Shown here: in pieces, positions 51,638 to 59,229 of the stretch
How the letters are laid out: each line of letters begins with the position of its first letter
Position numbering within the stretch: position 1 is the first letter of the stretch
Made by a program: the position numbers and the translations under genes
Source: Pararheinheimera marina
Lineage (GTDB): Bacteria; Pseudomonadota; Gammaproteobacteria; Enterobacterales; Alteromonadaceae
DNA length: 64,000 nt
Assembly: GCF_042654345.1 (NCBI RefSeq)
Contig: NZ_JBHSGB010000017.1
Coordinates: forward strand, 310,001-374,000
Direction: 5' to 3'
Notes under the pieces: generated by a model
Databases searched by the model: none
Seen by the model: the letters and a program-made list of their open reading frames with translations, nothing else
Told to the model about the DNA's origin: nothing

Positions 51638-52921
51638 GTGGAAAAAGCCGTGAGTCTGCTCCACCAGTTACAACAGCTTTCCTTTAACAATACAGCACTC
51701 CGGTCTGAGTCTCCCCTGACATTTACTGCTTTGTTAGAGCAAGCAGAACAGCTCAGGATGAGTTATCCGCACCTGGCTGGCCAGGCTGTGGTATTGCCTT
51801 ATGTCAATTTGCAGGATTTTATCTGCCACCTGCTGGCTTTAGATGGATACTGCACTGCGGTTTATCTGCAGCCGGAATCAGCGCTTCCGCTACCTGAACC
51901 TGCACTTCCACTGACAAGAGCGACCGTCGCAACACCAGACAGCGTCCATCAGGACACCCAATGGTTTATTGCCACCTCAGGCACCACGGGAACCCCAAAA
52001 TGGATAGGCCACCGCATGGCCAGTCTGACCCAGGCAGTGAAAAGCTCCGACGCCAACACACAGCTGTGCTGGGCCTTGTGTTATCAGCCATTCCGTTTTG
52101 CTGGTTTGCAGGTGGTGCTGCAAAGTCTGTTGTCTGGTGCCAGCCTGAGTGACTGCTCCAGTGGTGACGCTTATTTAAAACTGGATAACATGCAGAAATA
52201 TGCAGTCAGCGCGGTATCAGCAACACCTTCCATGTGGCGGCAATTGTTGCTGACCGGGAAACTGGATGCGCTCAGACTCAGTCATTTAACGCTGGGCGGC
52301 GAAATTGCCGATCAGCAACTACTGGACCGACTCAGCACGTTGTTTCCAACTGCCCGTATTATGCATATCTATGCCTCTACAGAAGCTGGCGTTGGTTTTG
52401 CGGTAACAGACCGGCGAGCAGGCTTTCCGGCACAATGGTTGCAGAGTGGTATTCATGGTATTGAATTCCGGTTGGATGAAACCAGCCATCTATGGCTAAA
52501 ACCCCGCTACCGGCCGGTCAATCTCCCGCCAGCCCGGCTGAATGATGAAGGTTTTATTGATTCAGAAGATTTGGCTGTGCTTCAGGGCGACCGGGTGCTC
52601 TTTCTTGGCCGGGCTGGCGGTATTATTAATGTCGGTGGCAATAAGGTACACCCGGAACAGGTAGAGCAACTGTTATTGCAGGTCCCGGGTGTGGCACAGG
52701 TGCATGTTTACGGTAAAGCCAGCAGCCTTCTAGGGCAGTTGGTCGTGGCCGATCTGGTGGCTGAAACAGGTGCTGAGACCACGGCTTTACAAAAGCAGCT
52801 ACTGAGCCATTGCCTGAAGCATCTGCAGCGCTATCAGATCCCCACCCGTTTTAATTGGGTGGAGTGCCTGACGACAGGACTTAGCGGAAAACTAAACAGG
52901 AGTGCGAAACACAATGTCTGA
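51638..52921 (+). CDS. AMP-dependent acyl ligase (acyl-ACP/CoA synthetase family)
   Basis: ANL-superfamily enzyme of 427 residues, shorter than typical acyl-CoA ligases (500-550). It has the P-loop-like motif FIATSGTTGTPKWIG, the A5 motif MHIYASTEAGVGFA, the hinge region DRVLFLGRAGGIINVGGNKVHPEQVE and the catalytic C-terminal lysine in TGLSGKLNR. It would activate a carboxylic acid as an acyl-adenylate and load it on the adjacent ACP. Start GTG 51638 directly follows the ACP stop; GTG 51650 is also possible, and neither has a strong ribosome site. Confidence 0.85.
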   Translation: MEKAVSLLHQLQQLSFNNTALRSESPLTFTALLEQAEQLRMSYPHLAGQAVVLPYVNLQDFICHLLALDGYCTAVYLQPESALPLPEPALPLTRATVATPDSVHQDTQWFIATSGTTGTPKWIGHRMASLTQAVKSSDANTQLCWALCYQPFRFAGLQVVLQSLLSGASLSDCSSGDAYLKLDNMQKYAVSAVSATPSMWRQLLLTGKLDALRLSHLTLGGEIADQQLLDRLSTLFPTARIMHIYASTEAGVGFAVTDRRAGFPAQWLQSGIHGIEFRLDETSHLWLKPRYRPVNLPPARLNDEGFIDSEDLAVLQGDRVLFLGRAGGIINVGGNKVHPEQVEQLLLQVPGVAQVHVYGKASSLLGQLVVADLVAETGAETTALQKQLLSHCLKHLQRYQIPTRFNWVECLTTGLSGKLNRSAKHNV

Positions 52922-53636
52922 ACTGGTTGTAATCACAGGCGCCAGCCGGGGTTTGGGCCTGGCACTATGCAGGCAATTACTCAATGCCGGTTATCGGGTG
53001 TTGGCCATTTCACGCACTCAGCCTGACGCCTTGCTGACTCTGGCAGCTCAGCAACCAGCCTTGTCTCTTGAACATGCCGACCTGAGCAATCTGGAGCAGA
53101 TCCAGGGTCTGTGTAACCACTGGGTTAAGCAGTATGGCCGGCCTTATGCGCTGGTAAACAACGCAGCAGTCGGCTACGACGGTGTGCTTGCTACCATGCA
53201 CAACAGCGAAATAGATGCTTTATTAAAACTCAATCTGCAAGCCCCTATTCTGTTGTGTAAATACTTGCTACGCCCCATGCTGCTGAACCAGCGTGGCCGT
53301 ATCGTCAATATCTCGTCCATTATAGCCCGCACTGGTTTTAATGGCCTTAGCGTGTATGCAGCCAGCAAAGCCGGGCTTGAAGGATTCAGCAAATCGCTTG
53401 CCCGCGAGACCGGTAAAGCCGGTATTACCGTGAACTGCGTGGCGCCTGGCTACATGCAAACCGACATGACCCAAAGCCTGCAGGGCGATAAACTGGATAG
53501 CATTAAACGGCGTAGCCCGCTGGGCCGGCTGGCCACTCCGGATGACGCCGCAGGCGCTGTAGTGTACTTGCTCAGTACACAGGCCAGTGCGGTGACTGGT
53601 ACCACCATTACCGTAGATACGGGCAGTACTGCATGA
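52914..53636 (+). CDS. short-chain dehydrogenase/reductase (FabG-like)
   Basis: A 240-residue classical SDR: NADP motif ITGASRGLGLALC, NNAAVGYDG, catalytic Ser in VNISS (134-135), Tyr148 and Lys152 in SVYAASKAGLEGF, and the C-terminal APGYMQTDMTQ. It resembles 3-oxoacyl-ACP reductase, and with the ACP and ligase upstream it probably makes a 3-hydroxyacyl-ACP. ATG 52914 has AGGAG upstream and overlaps the ligase by 8 bases. Confidence 0.88.
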   Translation: MSELVVITGASRGLGLALCRQLLNAGYRVLAISRTQPDALLTLAAQQPALSLEHADLSNLEQIQGLCNHWVKQYGRPYALVNNAAVGYDGVLATMHNSEIDALLKLNLQAPILLCKYLLRPMLLNQRGRIVNISSIIARTGFNGLSVYAASKAGLEGFSKSLARETGKAGITVNCVAPGYMQTDMTQSLQGDKLDSIKRRSPLGRLATPDDAAGAVVYLLSTQASAVTGTTITVDTGSTA

Positions 53637-54160
53637 CAGCCACAGGCAACAACCAAGAAATATCGAACATGCACAGTCCTTCGCTATCATTAAGTAGTGA
53701 GGGTCGCCATGAACAGCTTTACCCCGCTGTAGACACACTTCAGCCATTGCATGTCTTCCATACCAGCAGGCATCAGTTACTGCTACAGCTGACAACAAAT
53801 TCAGCCGACCCTTCGGCTGAATTACCTCCTCAGTTACTCACCTGGCTGAAAGAACCCGCCAGCATAAGAGCATTGGAGAAACGTTTTATTATTCGTCAGG
53901 ATTTGTTCGTCCGTAATCAGCCTGTCATTCGAAGCTTGTCGCCCGTACAGCTGGCTTTTTTGACCGTATTAGTCATAGCCAAGCTAACCGATGAATACAG
54001 TGAGGCGCATGATCTTAATTCTTTGAACAGCGCAATCAGATTGACCGATCATTTGCTGAAATTTCCTATAGATTTACTCATTCAGCTTCCTCAACTCCAG
54101 GCAATTCTTAACCGACAACTCAGTCTCATTAAGCAGATCTATGATGAACCGACCTTCTGA
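53633..54160 (+). CDS. hypothetical protein between reductase and formyltransferase-like genes
   Basis: A 175-residue protein I do not recognise. Its ATG overlaps the reductase stop (ATGA) and its 3' end overlaps the next gene by 20 bases, so it is firmly within the operon. Residues 1-45 are polar, Ser/His-rich; residues 80-170 look helical (SPVQLAFLTVLVIAKLTDEYSEAHDLN; LLIQLPQLQAILNRQL). No cofactor motif, membrane anchor or signal peptide is clear. It could be an accessory or carrier-interacting protein. Confidence 0.65.
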   Translation: MTATGNNQEISNMHSPSLSLSSEGRHEQLYPAVDTLQPLHVFHTSRHQLLLQLTTNSADPSAELPPQLLTWLKEPASIRALEKRFIIRQDLFVRNQPVIRSLSPVQLAFLTVLVIAKLTDEYSEAHDLNSLNSAIRLTDHLLKFPIDLLIQLPQLQAILNRQLSLIKQIYDEPTF

Positions 54161-54932
54161 ACTGGGTTTTATTGCGATGCCAGGAGCCCGCTCCCTGGCT
54201 TACCTGCAGACACTCAGACAGCGAAATTACAAGCCCGCCTGTGTAGTCCGACTGAAAAATCCCTATGCAGAAAACGCGACTTCTTTTTTGCAGTCTCACC
54301 CGCTAGCCGCTCAGTACATTGACGCCTCGCTGGACGAATACAGTTTCTGTCGCAGCACCGACATTCCGTTGTACGACACAGAATTTACCAGTATCAACGA
54401 CGAAGGACTGTTAGATCTCTTACTCAGTACGGGAATCCACACATGGTTGTTCAGTGGCGGGGGCATTATCAAGCCTGCGCTGTTTGATGCTGGGTTAAGG
54501 TTCTTACATATTCATCCTGGCCAGCTACCTGAAGTCAGGGGTAGCACATGCTTCTATTACAGCTTGCTCCACGATAACAGCCTGGCCGCGACCGCTTTTT
54601 TTATGACCGCTGAACTGGACGCTGGTGAACCACTGATGTGCCGCCATTTTGCCATTAATATGGCGGAGCCGCTGCTCAGCTGCAGTTTTATTGATTATGT
54701 GGTGGACCCCTGGATAAGGGCTCAAACCCTAAACAGTCTGCTCCTGCAGTGGTCTTCCTTCGGAGCGGCGATTCCAGCGCCAACACCACCTCCGCCATTG
54801 ATAAGCAGTCCCAGCGACAGGCCATGTTATGTTATGCATCCGTTACTCAGAGCATTGACCATACATAAACTGTCTAAACGCTTTGATCCTAAGCGACCTA
54901 TCGGAGTACATCATTTTGACAGAAGCAATTAA
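54141..54932 (+). CDS. formyltransferase-like protein with a His in place of the catalytic Asn
   Basis: A 263-residue protein of the formyltransferase fold (Fmt, PurN, ArnA, sugar N-formyltransferases). The core reads LFSGGGIIKPALFDAGLRFLHIHPGQLPEVRG, followed by FFMTAELDAGEPL. In active enzymes the signature is N-x-H-P...D; here the Asn position is His123 (HIHP), while His125 and Asp160 are kept. It might formylate an amino sugar, use another one-carbon or carbamoyl-like donor, or be inactive. It lies directly before the phosphoramidate genes and overlaps the kinase start by 17 bases. Confidence 0.72.
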   Translation: MMNRPSELGFIAMPGARSLAYLQTLRQRNYKPACVVRLKNPYAENATSFLQSHPLAAQYIDASLDEYSFCRSTDIPLYDTEFTSINDEGLLDLLLSTGIHTWLFSGGGIIKPALFDAGLRFLHIHPGQLPEVRGSTCFYYSLLHDNSLAATAFFMTAELDAGEPLMCRHFAINMAEPLLSCSFIDYVVDPWIRAQTLNSLLLQWSSFGAAIPAPTPPPPLISSPSDRPCYVMHPLLRALTIHKLSKRFDPKRPIGVHHFDRSN

Positions 54933-55500
54933 AGGGCATGTGCTTTGGTTAACCGGTCTGTCCGGTGCAGGTAAAAGTACGATCGCGATTGAACTGATAA
55001 AGCTTTATCAGCAGCGAGGGATTTACCCTGTTCAACTCGATGGTGACAAGGTTAGAGCGGCGATTTCTGATCCAAACTGGCAATTTGACATCGCCAGTCG
55101 ACTGCGGGGTTCCTATATATATGCCCGCCTTGCCGCTATGCTTAGTGAACAGGGCCACCTGGTTATAGTACCCACTATCAGTATGTTTCATGAAGTCCGG
55201 CAATGGAACCGTGACCACATCAGTCGGTATTTTGAAGTGTATTTAAAGGTATCAGCGCAGGTCCGGCACCAGCGCGATCCTAAACAATTGTACCAGCGTT
55301 ATACCGATGGCCAGCATGCTCAGATGCCAGGCCTCGATTTAGCGATTGAAGAGCCACAACATGCAGACTTGGTGCTGCTAAATGAGCAGGGCCCAGACAG
55401 CATTAGTGCGATCAGTCAGCATATTTTCGAGCAACTCAATGTCCGTTTTCCTCAGATTTTGCAACGACCGCAAAGCGCCGGAGGCGCCCATGACCAGTAA
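54916..55500 (+). CDS. APS-kinase-like protein, probable CDP-amidate kinase (Cj1415-like)
   Basis: A 194-residue P-loop kinase of the adenylylsulfate kinase family: P-loop GLSGAGKST (residues 14-22), LDGDKVR (41-47) and GSYIYARLAAMLSEQGHLVIVPTISMFHEVRQWNR. No sulfate-activation gene (cysD, cysN) is nearby. In Campylobacter jejuni, Cj1415 is an APS-kinase homologue that phosphorylates the 3'-OH of cytidine diphosphoramidate. Clustering with homologues of Cj1418, Cj1417 and Cj1416 makes that the best call. TTG 54916 is preferred (CGGAG 9 bases upstream); the frame opens further upstream at TTG 54883. Confidence 0.8.
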   Translation: MTEAIKGHVLWLTGLSGAGKSTIAIELIKLYQQRGIYPVQLDGDKVRAAISDPNWQFDIASRLRGSYIYARLAAMLSEQGHLVIVPTISMFHEVRQWNRDHISRYFEVYLKVSAQVRHQRDPKQLYQRYTDGQHAQMPGLDLAIEEPQHADLVLLNEQGPDSISAISQHIFEQLNVRFPQILQRPQSAGGAHDQ

Positions 55501-57835
55501 CCCCGCCTCTGCCATGGCTCTAAAAGCGCCGTCCAAAGCCAACACCTTAGCCAGCCTGCAAGGAAAATTGCAGAGTGCTGTGATGTTACCGCAGCTAACA
55601 GTCAGTTTATCCAATTGGTTGTCGTCACCTGAATCCTGCCTCAATCAGATAGTACAGCAGTTCAGCGGCATGGTGGCGGTACGGTCAAGTTGTCTGAACG
55701 AAGACACTGAACTGCAAAGTAACGCCGGAAAGTATTTGTCATTGTTAAATATTCCGGTGAATGAACAGGCGCTAAGCAAAGCGATTACTCAGGTTTTTGC
55801 ATCCTACGGTACACCACAATCTGAAGACCAGGTTCTGCTCCAACCTATGTTGTCGCAAGTCGCTGGCGCAGGCGTAGCCTTTAACACAGAACCAAACACA
55901 GGTGCGCCCTACTACGTATTCAGTATTGACTTCAGCGGCAGCACAGACAGTGTGACGTCCGGGGCAGATGCTTCGATACAGAGCTGGTATGTTCGCCATG
56001 GCAGCACGCCAGAAGCGCAGTGGCAACAACAGCTGATTATCCTGTTTAGTGAGTTGGCGGAATTATACCCAGCTCAGCCGTTGGACCTTGAATTTGCATT
56101 TAGTGGTGAACAATTAGTGTTGCTGCAACTCAGACCCTTAGTGTTAAGGGCAACAATGCAGACTCAGACCACATCCGTCAACGCTGCAGACTATCAGCTG
56201 GAGCTCGCCTGCATTTCCAAAAAACTCCAACGTTTACAACAACGCCACCCTTACTTGCTTGGCAATTTCACCATGTTCGGTGTAATGCCTGACTGGAATC
56301 CGGCTGAAATTATTGGGACTAAGCCCAAACCACTGGCGCTTTCTTTGTATAAAGAGCTGGTCACAGACCGGGTTTGGGCGACCCAACGACATAATTACGG
56401 TTATCGCGATGTACAGGACCATCCATTGCTGCTGGTACTGGGGGGGACTCCATTTGTTGACATCAGAGTCAGTTTTAATTCTTTTGTCCCAGCCAGTCTG
56501 CCAGAACCACTTGCAGAAAAGTTAGTCAATCATTACCTGCGGCAGCTTCATGCCACTCCGGCGCTACACGATAAGGTCGAATTCAAAATTGTGCTCTCCT
56601 GCTTCAGCTTTGATCTCGACCAGCGACTGGAAGAGTTGCAACACCAAGGATTTACTGAACAGGAAAGTCAGTGCATAGGCCAGGCGCTGATTCAACTGAC
56701 CTCAAACATCATGGCTGACCAACAAGGTGTATATGCCATTGATGTAGCGAGGATTGAAGAGTTATCCCGGCGTCAACAAACCATCATCCAATCAGACCTG
56801 AACAAAATAGACAAAATTTACTGGCTGATTCAGGACTGCAAACGCTACGGCACCCTGCCCTTTGCAGGTCTGGCCCGAGCGGGCTTTATCGCTATCCAGC
56901 TGCTCAATTCAATGCGGGACAGCGGTCTGCTCAGCACCGAAAATTACCATGCATTTATGTCAGGTTTGACCACCGTCAGTTCACTGATGCTGGCTGATAA
57001 ACAGAAGCTACAGGCTAGTGAATTTATTGAAAAATATGGCCACCTGCGTCCAGGCACCTACGACATCAATTCCCCCCGGTACGACAAGGACCCTGCTAAG
57101 TACTTTTCTGCTGAGCATGACGACAAACACCAAATGCCAGAGTTTTCGCTGTCACTAGCACAATTAAACGCAATCAATCAACAGCTTAAACATTACGGCT
57201 TACAGTGTGACGCTGTCGCGTTGTTTAATTTCATCAAACACGCCATTGAAGCCCGTGAATACAGTAAGTTTGTATTTTCCCGAAGCCTGAGTGACACGCT
57301 GGAACTGATAGATGCGCTTGGCTCACAACTCGGCTTTAGTCGCTCTGAACTGGCTTACTCAGATATCAAAGACATTCTGCGTTTACAGTCAACCAGCCAC
57401 AGTGCACACGCGACACTAAGCAGTAGCATCGCGCTTGGGCAAACTTATTTTCAGATGTGCCAACAAATTAAGTTGCCCGCCTTGATCCGGTCGTCGACCG
57501 ATGCCTGTTATTACCAGTTACAGGCTGACGAACCCAACTACATCACCAATAAGGCGGTGACGGCGCCAGTTTGCACCTCGCTCTCACCCGAAGCGTTAAA
57601 ACAAACTATTGTATTTATTGAGGCAGCAGATCCCGGTTATGACTGGTTATTTTCCCATCAGATAGCCGGCTTGGTTACCCAGTATGGAGGCTGCAATTCC
57701 CATATGGCGATCCGGGCACAAGAACTGGGGATCCCTGCCATTATCGGCGCTGGCGAATGGTGGTTCCGGCACTGGCAGCAAGCAAGGCTGCTACACATTG
57801 ATTGTCAAAGCCGAAAAGTGGACATGATCCGATGA
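55490..57835 (+). CDS. PEP-synthase-like enzyme, probable L-glutamine kinase (Cj1418-like)
   Basis: A 781-residue ATP-grasp/phosphohistidine enzyme. The N-terminal ATP-grasp part has VAVRSSCLNEDTELQSNAGKYLSLLN (63-88) and, near residue 205, LDLEFAFSGEQLVLLQLRPLVL, the normal end of a PPDK/PEP-synthase nucleotide domain. A long middle region has no name I know. The C-terminal swivelling domain ends with TQYGGCNSHMAIRAQELGIPAIIG, with phospho-acceptor H738. It lacks the TIM-barrel PEP/pyruvate domain of true PEP synthase. Cj1418 of C. jejuni has the same design and makes L-glutamine phosphate. ATG 55490 has a perfect GGAGG site and overlaps the kinase end by 11 bases. Confidence 0.82.
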   Translation: MTSNPASAMALKAPSKANTLASLQGKLQSAVMLPQLTVSLSNWLSSPESCLNQIVQQFSGMVAVRSSCLNEDTELQSNAGKYLSLLNIPVNEQALSKAITQVFASYGTPQSEDQVLLQPMLSQVAGAGVAFNTEPNTGAPYYVFSIDFSGSTDSVTSGADASIQSWYVRHGSTPEAQWQQQLIILFSELAELYPAQPLDLEFAFSGEQLVLLQLRPLVLRATMQTQTTSVNAADYQLELACISKKLQRLQQRHPYLLGNFTMFGVMPDWNPAEIIGTKPKPLALSLYKELVTDRVWATQRHNYGYRDVQDHPLLLVLGGTPFVDIRVSFNSFVPASLPEPLAEKLVNHYLRQLHATPALHDKVEFKIVLSCFSFDLDQRLEELQHQGFTEQESQCIGQALIQLTSNIMADQQGVYAIDVARIEELSRRQQTIIQSDLNKIDKIYWLIQDCKRYGTLPFAGLARAGFIAIQLLNSMRDSGLLSTENYHAFMSGLTTVSSLMLADKQKLQASEFIEKYGHLRPGTYDINSPRYDKDPAKYFSAEHDDKHQMPEFSLSLAQLNAINQQLKHYGLQCDAVALFNFIKHAIEAREYSKFVFSRSLSDTLELIDALGSQLGFSRSELAYSDIKDILRLQSTSHSAHATLSSSIALGQTYFQMCQQIKLPALIRSSTDACYYQLQADEPNYITNKAVTAPVCTSLSPEALKQTIVFIEAADPGYDWLFSHQIAGLVTQYGGCNSHMAIRAQELGIPAIIGAGEWWFRHWQQARLLHIDCQSRKVDMIR

Positions 57836-58428
57836 AACTGGTTGCTATCAGTCAAAGAGTTGATGAAGTAGCCGCTTATCACGAGCGGCGCGATAGCCTG
57901 GACCAACGCTGGTCGCAACTGCTCTGGCAGTGTGAAGCCATTCCACTGTTGCTGCCAAACGCTCCCAATTCAGCGATAGCATTAGTGCAACAACTCAAAC
58001 CCGCGGCAGTTATTTTTACAGGCGGCAACTCACTGAGCATTTACCAAGGCGATGCGCCAGAACGCGACCTGACTGAAAAGCGGCTCTTGGCTCATTGCAT
58101 CACCGAGGGCATACCGCTACTTGGAGTCTGTCGGGGAATGCAGTTGATTCAGGACCATTTTGGTCAGCCACTGCAACAGATTGAAGGGCATGTCGCCACA
58201 CGCTGCGCTTTGCGGTTTGACGGACAACTGCGTGATGTCAACAGTTACCATAACCTGGGATGTCGCCAAAACAACACCCCATTGCAGGTTACGGCTTTAG
58301 CTCACGATGGAGTAATCAAAGCGATCCGCCATCCTACACTCGCTATTCAGGGCATTATGTGGCATCCGGAACGAGAGTCGAAGTATCACCCCGCCGACAT
58401 TGAATTAATTAAAGGTCTGATCCATTAA
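57832..58428 (+). CDS. class I glutamine amidotransferase-like, probable gamma-glutamyl-CDP-amidate hydrolase (Cj1417-like)
   Basis: A 198-residue GATase/peptidase C26-type hydrolase with a complete triad: Cys100 in LGVCRGMQLI, His178 and Glu180 in MWHPERE. There is no synthetase partner domain, so it acts as a free hydrolase. In C. jejuni, Cj1417 releases glutamate from CDP-L-glutamine to give cytidine diphosphoramidate. Start ATG 57832 overlaps the preceding stop (ATGA), and the next gene follows without a gap, which supports a shared pathway. Confidence 0.82.
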   Translation: MKLVAISQRVDEVAAYHERRDSLDQRWSQLLWQCEAIPLLLPNAPNSAIALVQQLKPAAVIFTGGNSLSIYQGDAPERDLTEKRLLAHCITEGIPLLGVCRGMQLIQDHFGQPLQQIEGHVATRCALRFDGQLRDVNSYHNLGCRQNNTPLQVTALAHDGVIKAIRHPTLAIQGIMWHPERESKYHPADIELIKGLIH

Positions 58429-59172
58429 ATGAAAGCCATTATTCTTGCTGCCGGTCTAGGCAGCAGATTGCGTCCTTATACAGACAACTGCCCTAAAACG
58501 CTGGTCAAACTCGCCGGCAAACCCCTGCTAGAGCATCAGCTGGCAGTGCTGGGCCATGCAGGCATCAATGACATCGTGCTGGTCACAGGGTATCTGTCGC
58601 AGCAGTTTGACCGCTATGGCTTTACGCAGTATTTCAATCCGGACTACGCCAGCAGCAACATGTTGTTCTCGCTGATGTGCGCCAGAGGCTACTTCGACGG
58701 ACAGCGGGATGTGCTGATTTGTTATGGCGACATTGTGTATAACGACCGCGTATTACAGACGGTCCTGCGGCAACAGGGAGACGTTGTCGTGGCGGCCGAC
58801 CTGGATTGGCAGCAACTCTGGCAGCTGCGAATGGAAGACCCGCTGACCGACGCTGAGTCCTTTCAGTTGGCAGCAGACGGCAGGCGCGTGCTGCAACTGG
58901 GGCAAAAAATGACGTCGTTATCCCAGGCTGAGGCGCAATATATCGGACTGGTGAAGTGCAGTGCTGCGGTGCACGAAAGGTTGCTGGCGCAGTATGACGC
59001 GCTGCCGCCGGCCCGCCAGCGACAGATGTATATGACGGACTTTCTTCAGCTGCTGATTCACGCCGGAATTGAAGTAAATGCCGCCTTGCATCAGGGCGGC
59101 TGGCTGGAAGTCGACTCAACTGCAGATCTGCTGGTCTATCACCAATATATGGAACAATTGCTGCAGAAATAA
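58429..59172 (+). CDS. sugar-phosphate-type nucleotidyltransferase, probable CTP:phosphoglutamine cytidylyltransferase (Cj1416-like)
   Basis: A 247-residue nucleotidyltransferase: signature ILAAGLGSRLRPYTDNCPKTLVKLAGKPLLEHQL, then DIVLVTGYLSQQ, ICYGDIVYNDRVL with the metal-binding Asp, and EVDSTADLLVYHQ at the C-terminus. It is closest in style to LicC/Cj1416 choline- or phosphoglutamine-type enzymes. With the three genes before it, it would couple CTP to glutamine phosphate. It starts at the base after the previous stop (TAA ATG). Confidence 0.82.
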   Translation: MKAIILAAGLGSRLRPYTDNCPKTLVKLAGKPLLEHQLAVLGHAGINDIVLVTGYLSQQFDRYGFTQYFNPDYASSNMLFSLMCARGYFDGQRDVLICYGDIVYNDRVLQTVLRQQGDVVVAADLDWQQLWQLRMEDPLTDAESFQLAADGRRVLQLGQKMTSLSQAEAQYIGLVKCSAAVHERLLAQYDALPPARQRQMYMTDFLQLLIHAGIEVNAALHQGGWLEVDSTADLLVYHQYMEQLLQK

Positions 59173-59229
59173 AGCTTCTGCAAAACTCAAACAGAGCCCA
59201 AAACAGACGTTTTATCAAAAGGATTCCAC

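Noticed and set aside
54916..55500. Sulfate activation (APS kinase for PAPS) feeding the sulfotransferase fragment at 62200
   Set aside because: No cysD/cysN or ATP sulfurylase is nearby, the sulfotransferase is truncated and in a separate convergent operon, and the other three Cj1416-1418-like genes explain the kinase better.
55490..57835. True phosphoenolpyruvate synthase
   Set aside because: The C-terminal PEP/pyruvate barrel is missing; the protein ends just after the phosphohistidine domain, and the genomic setting is glycan synthesis.
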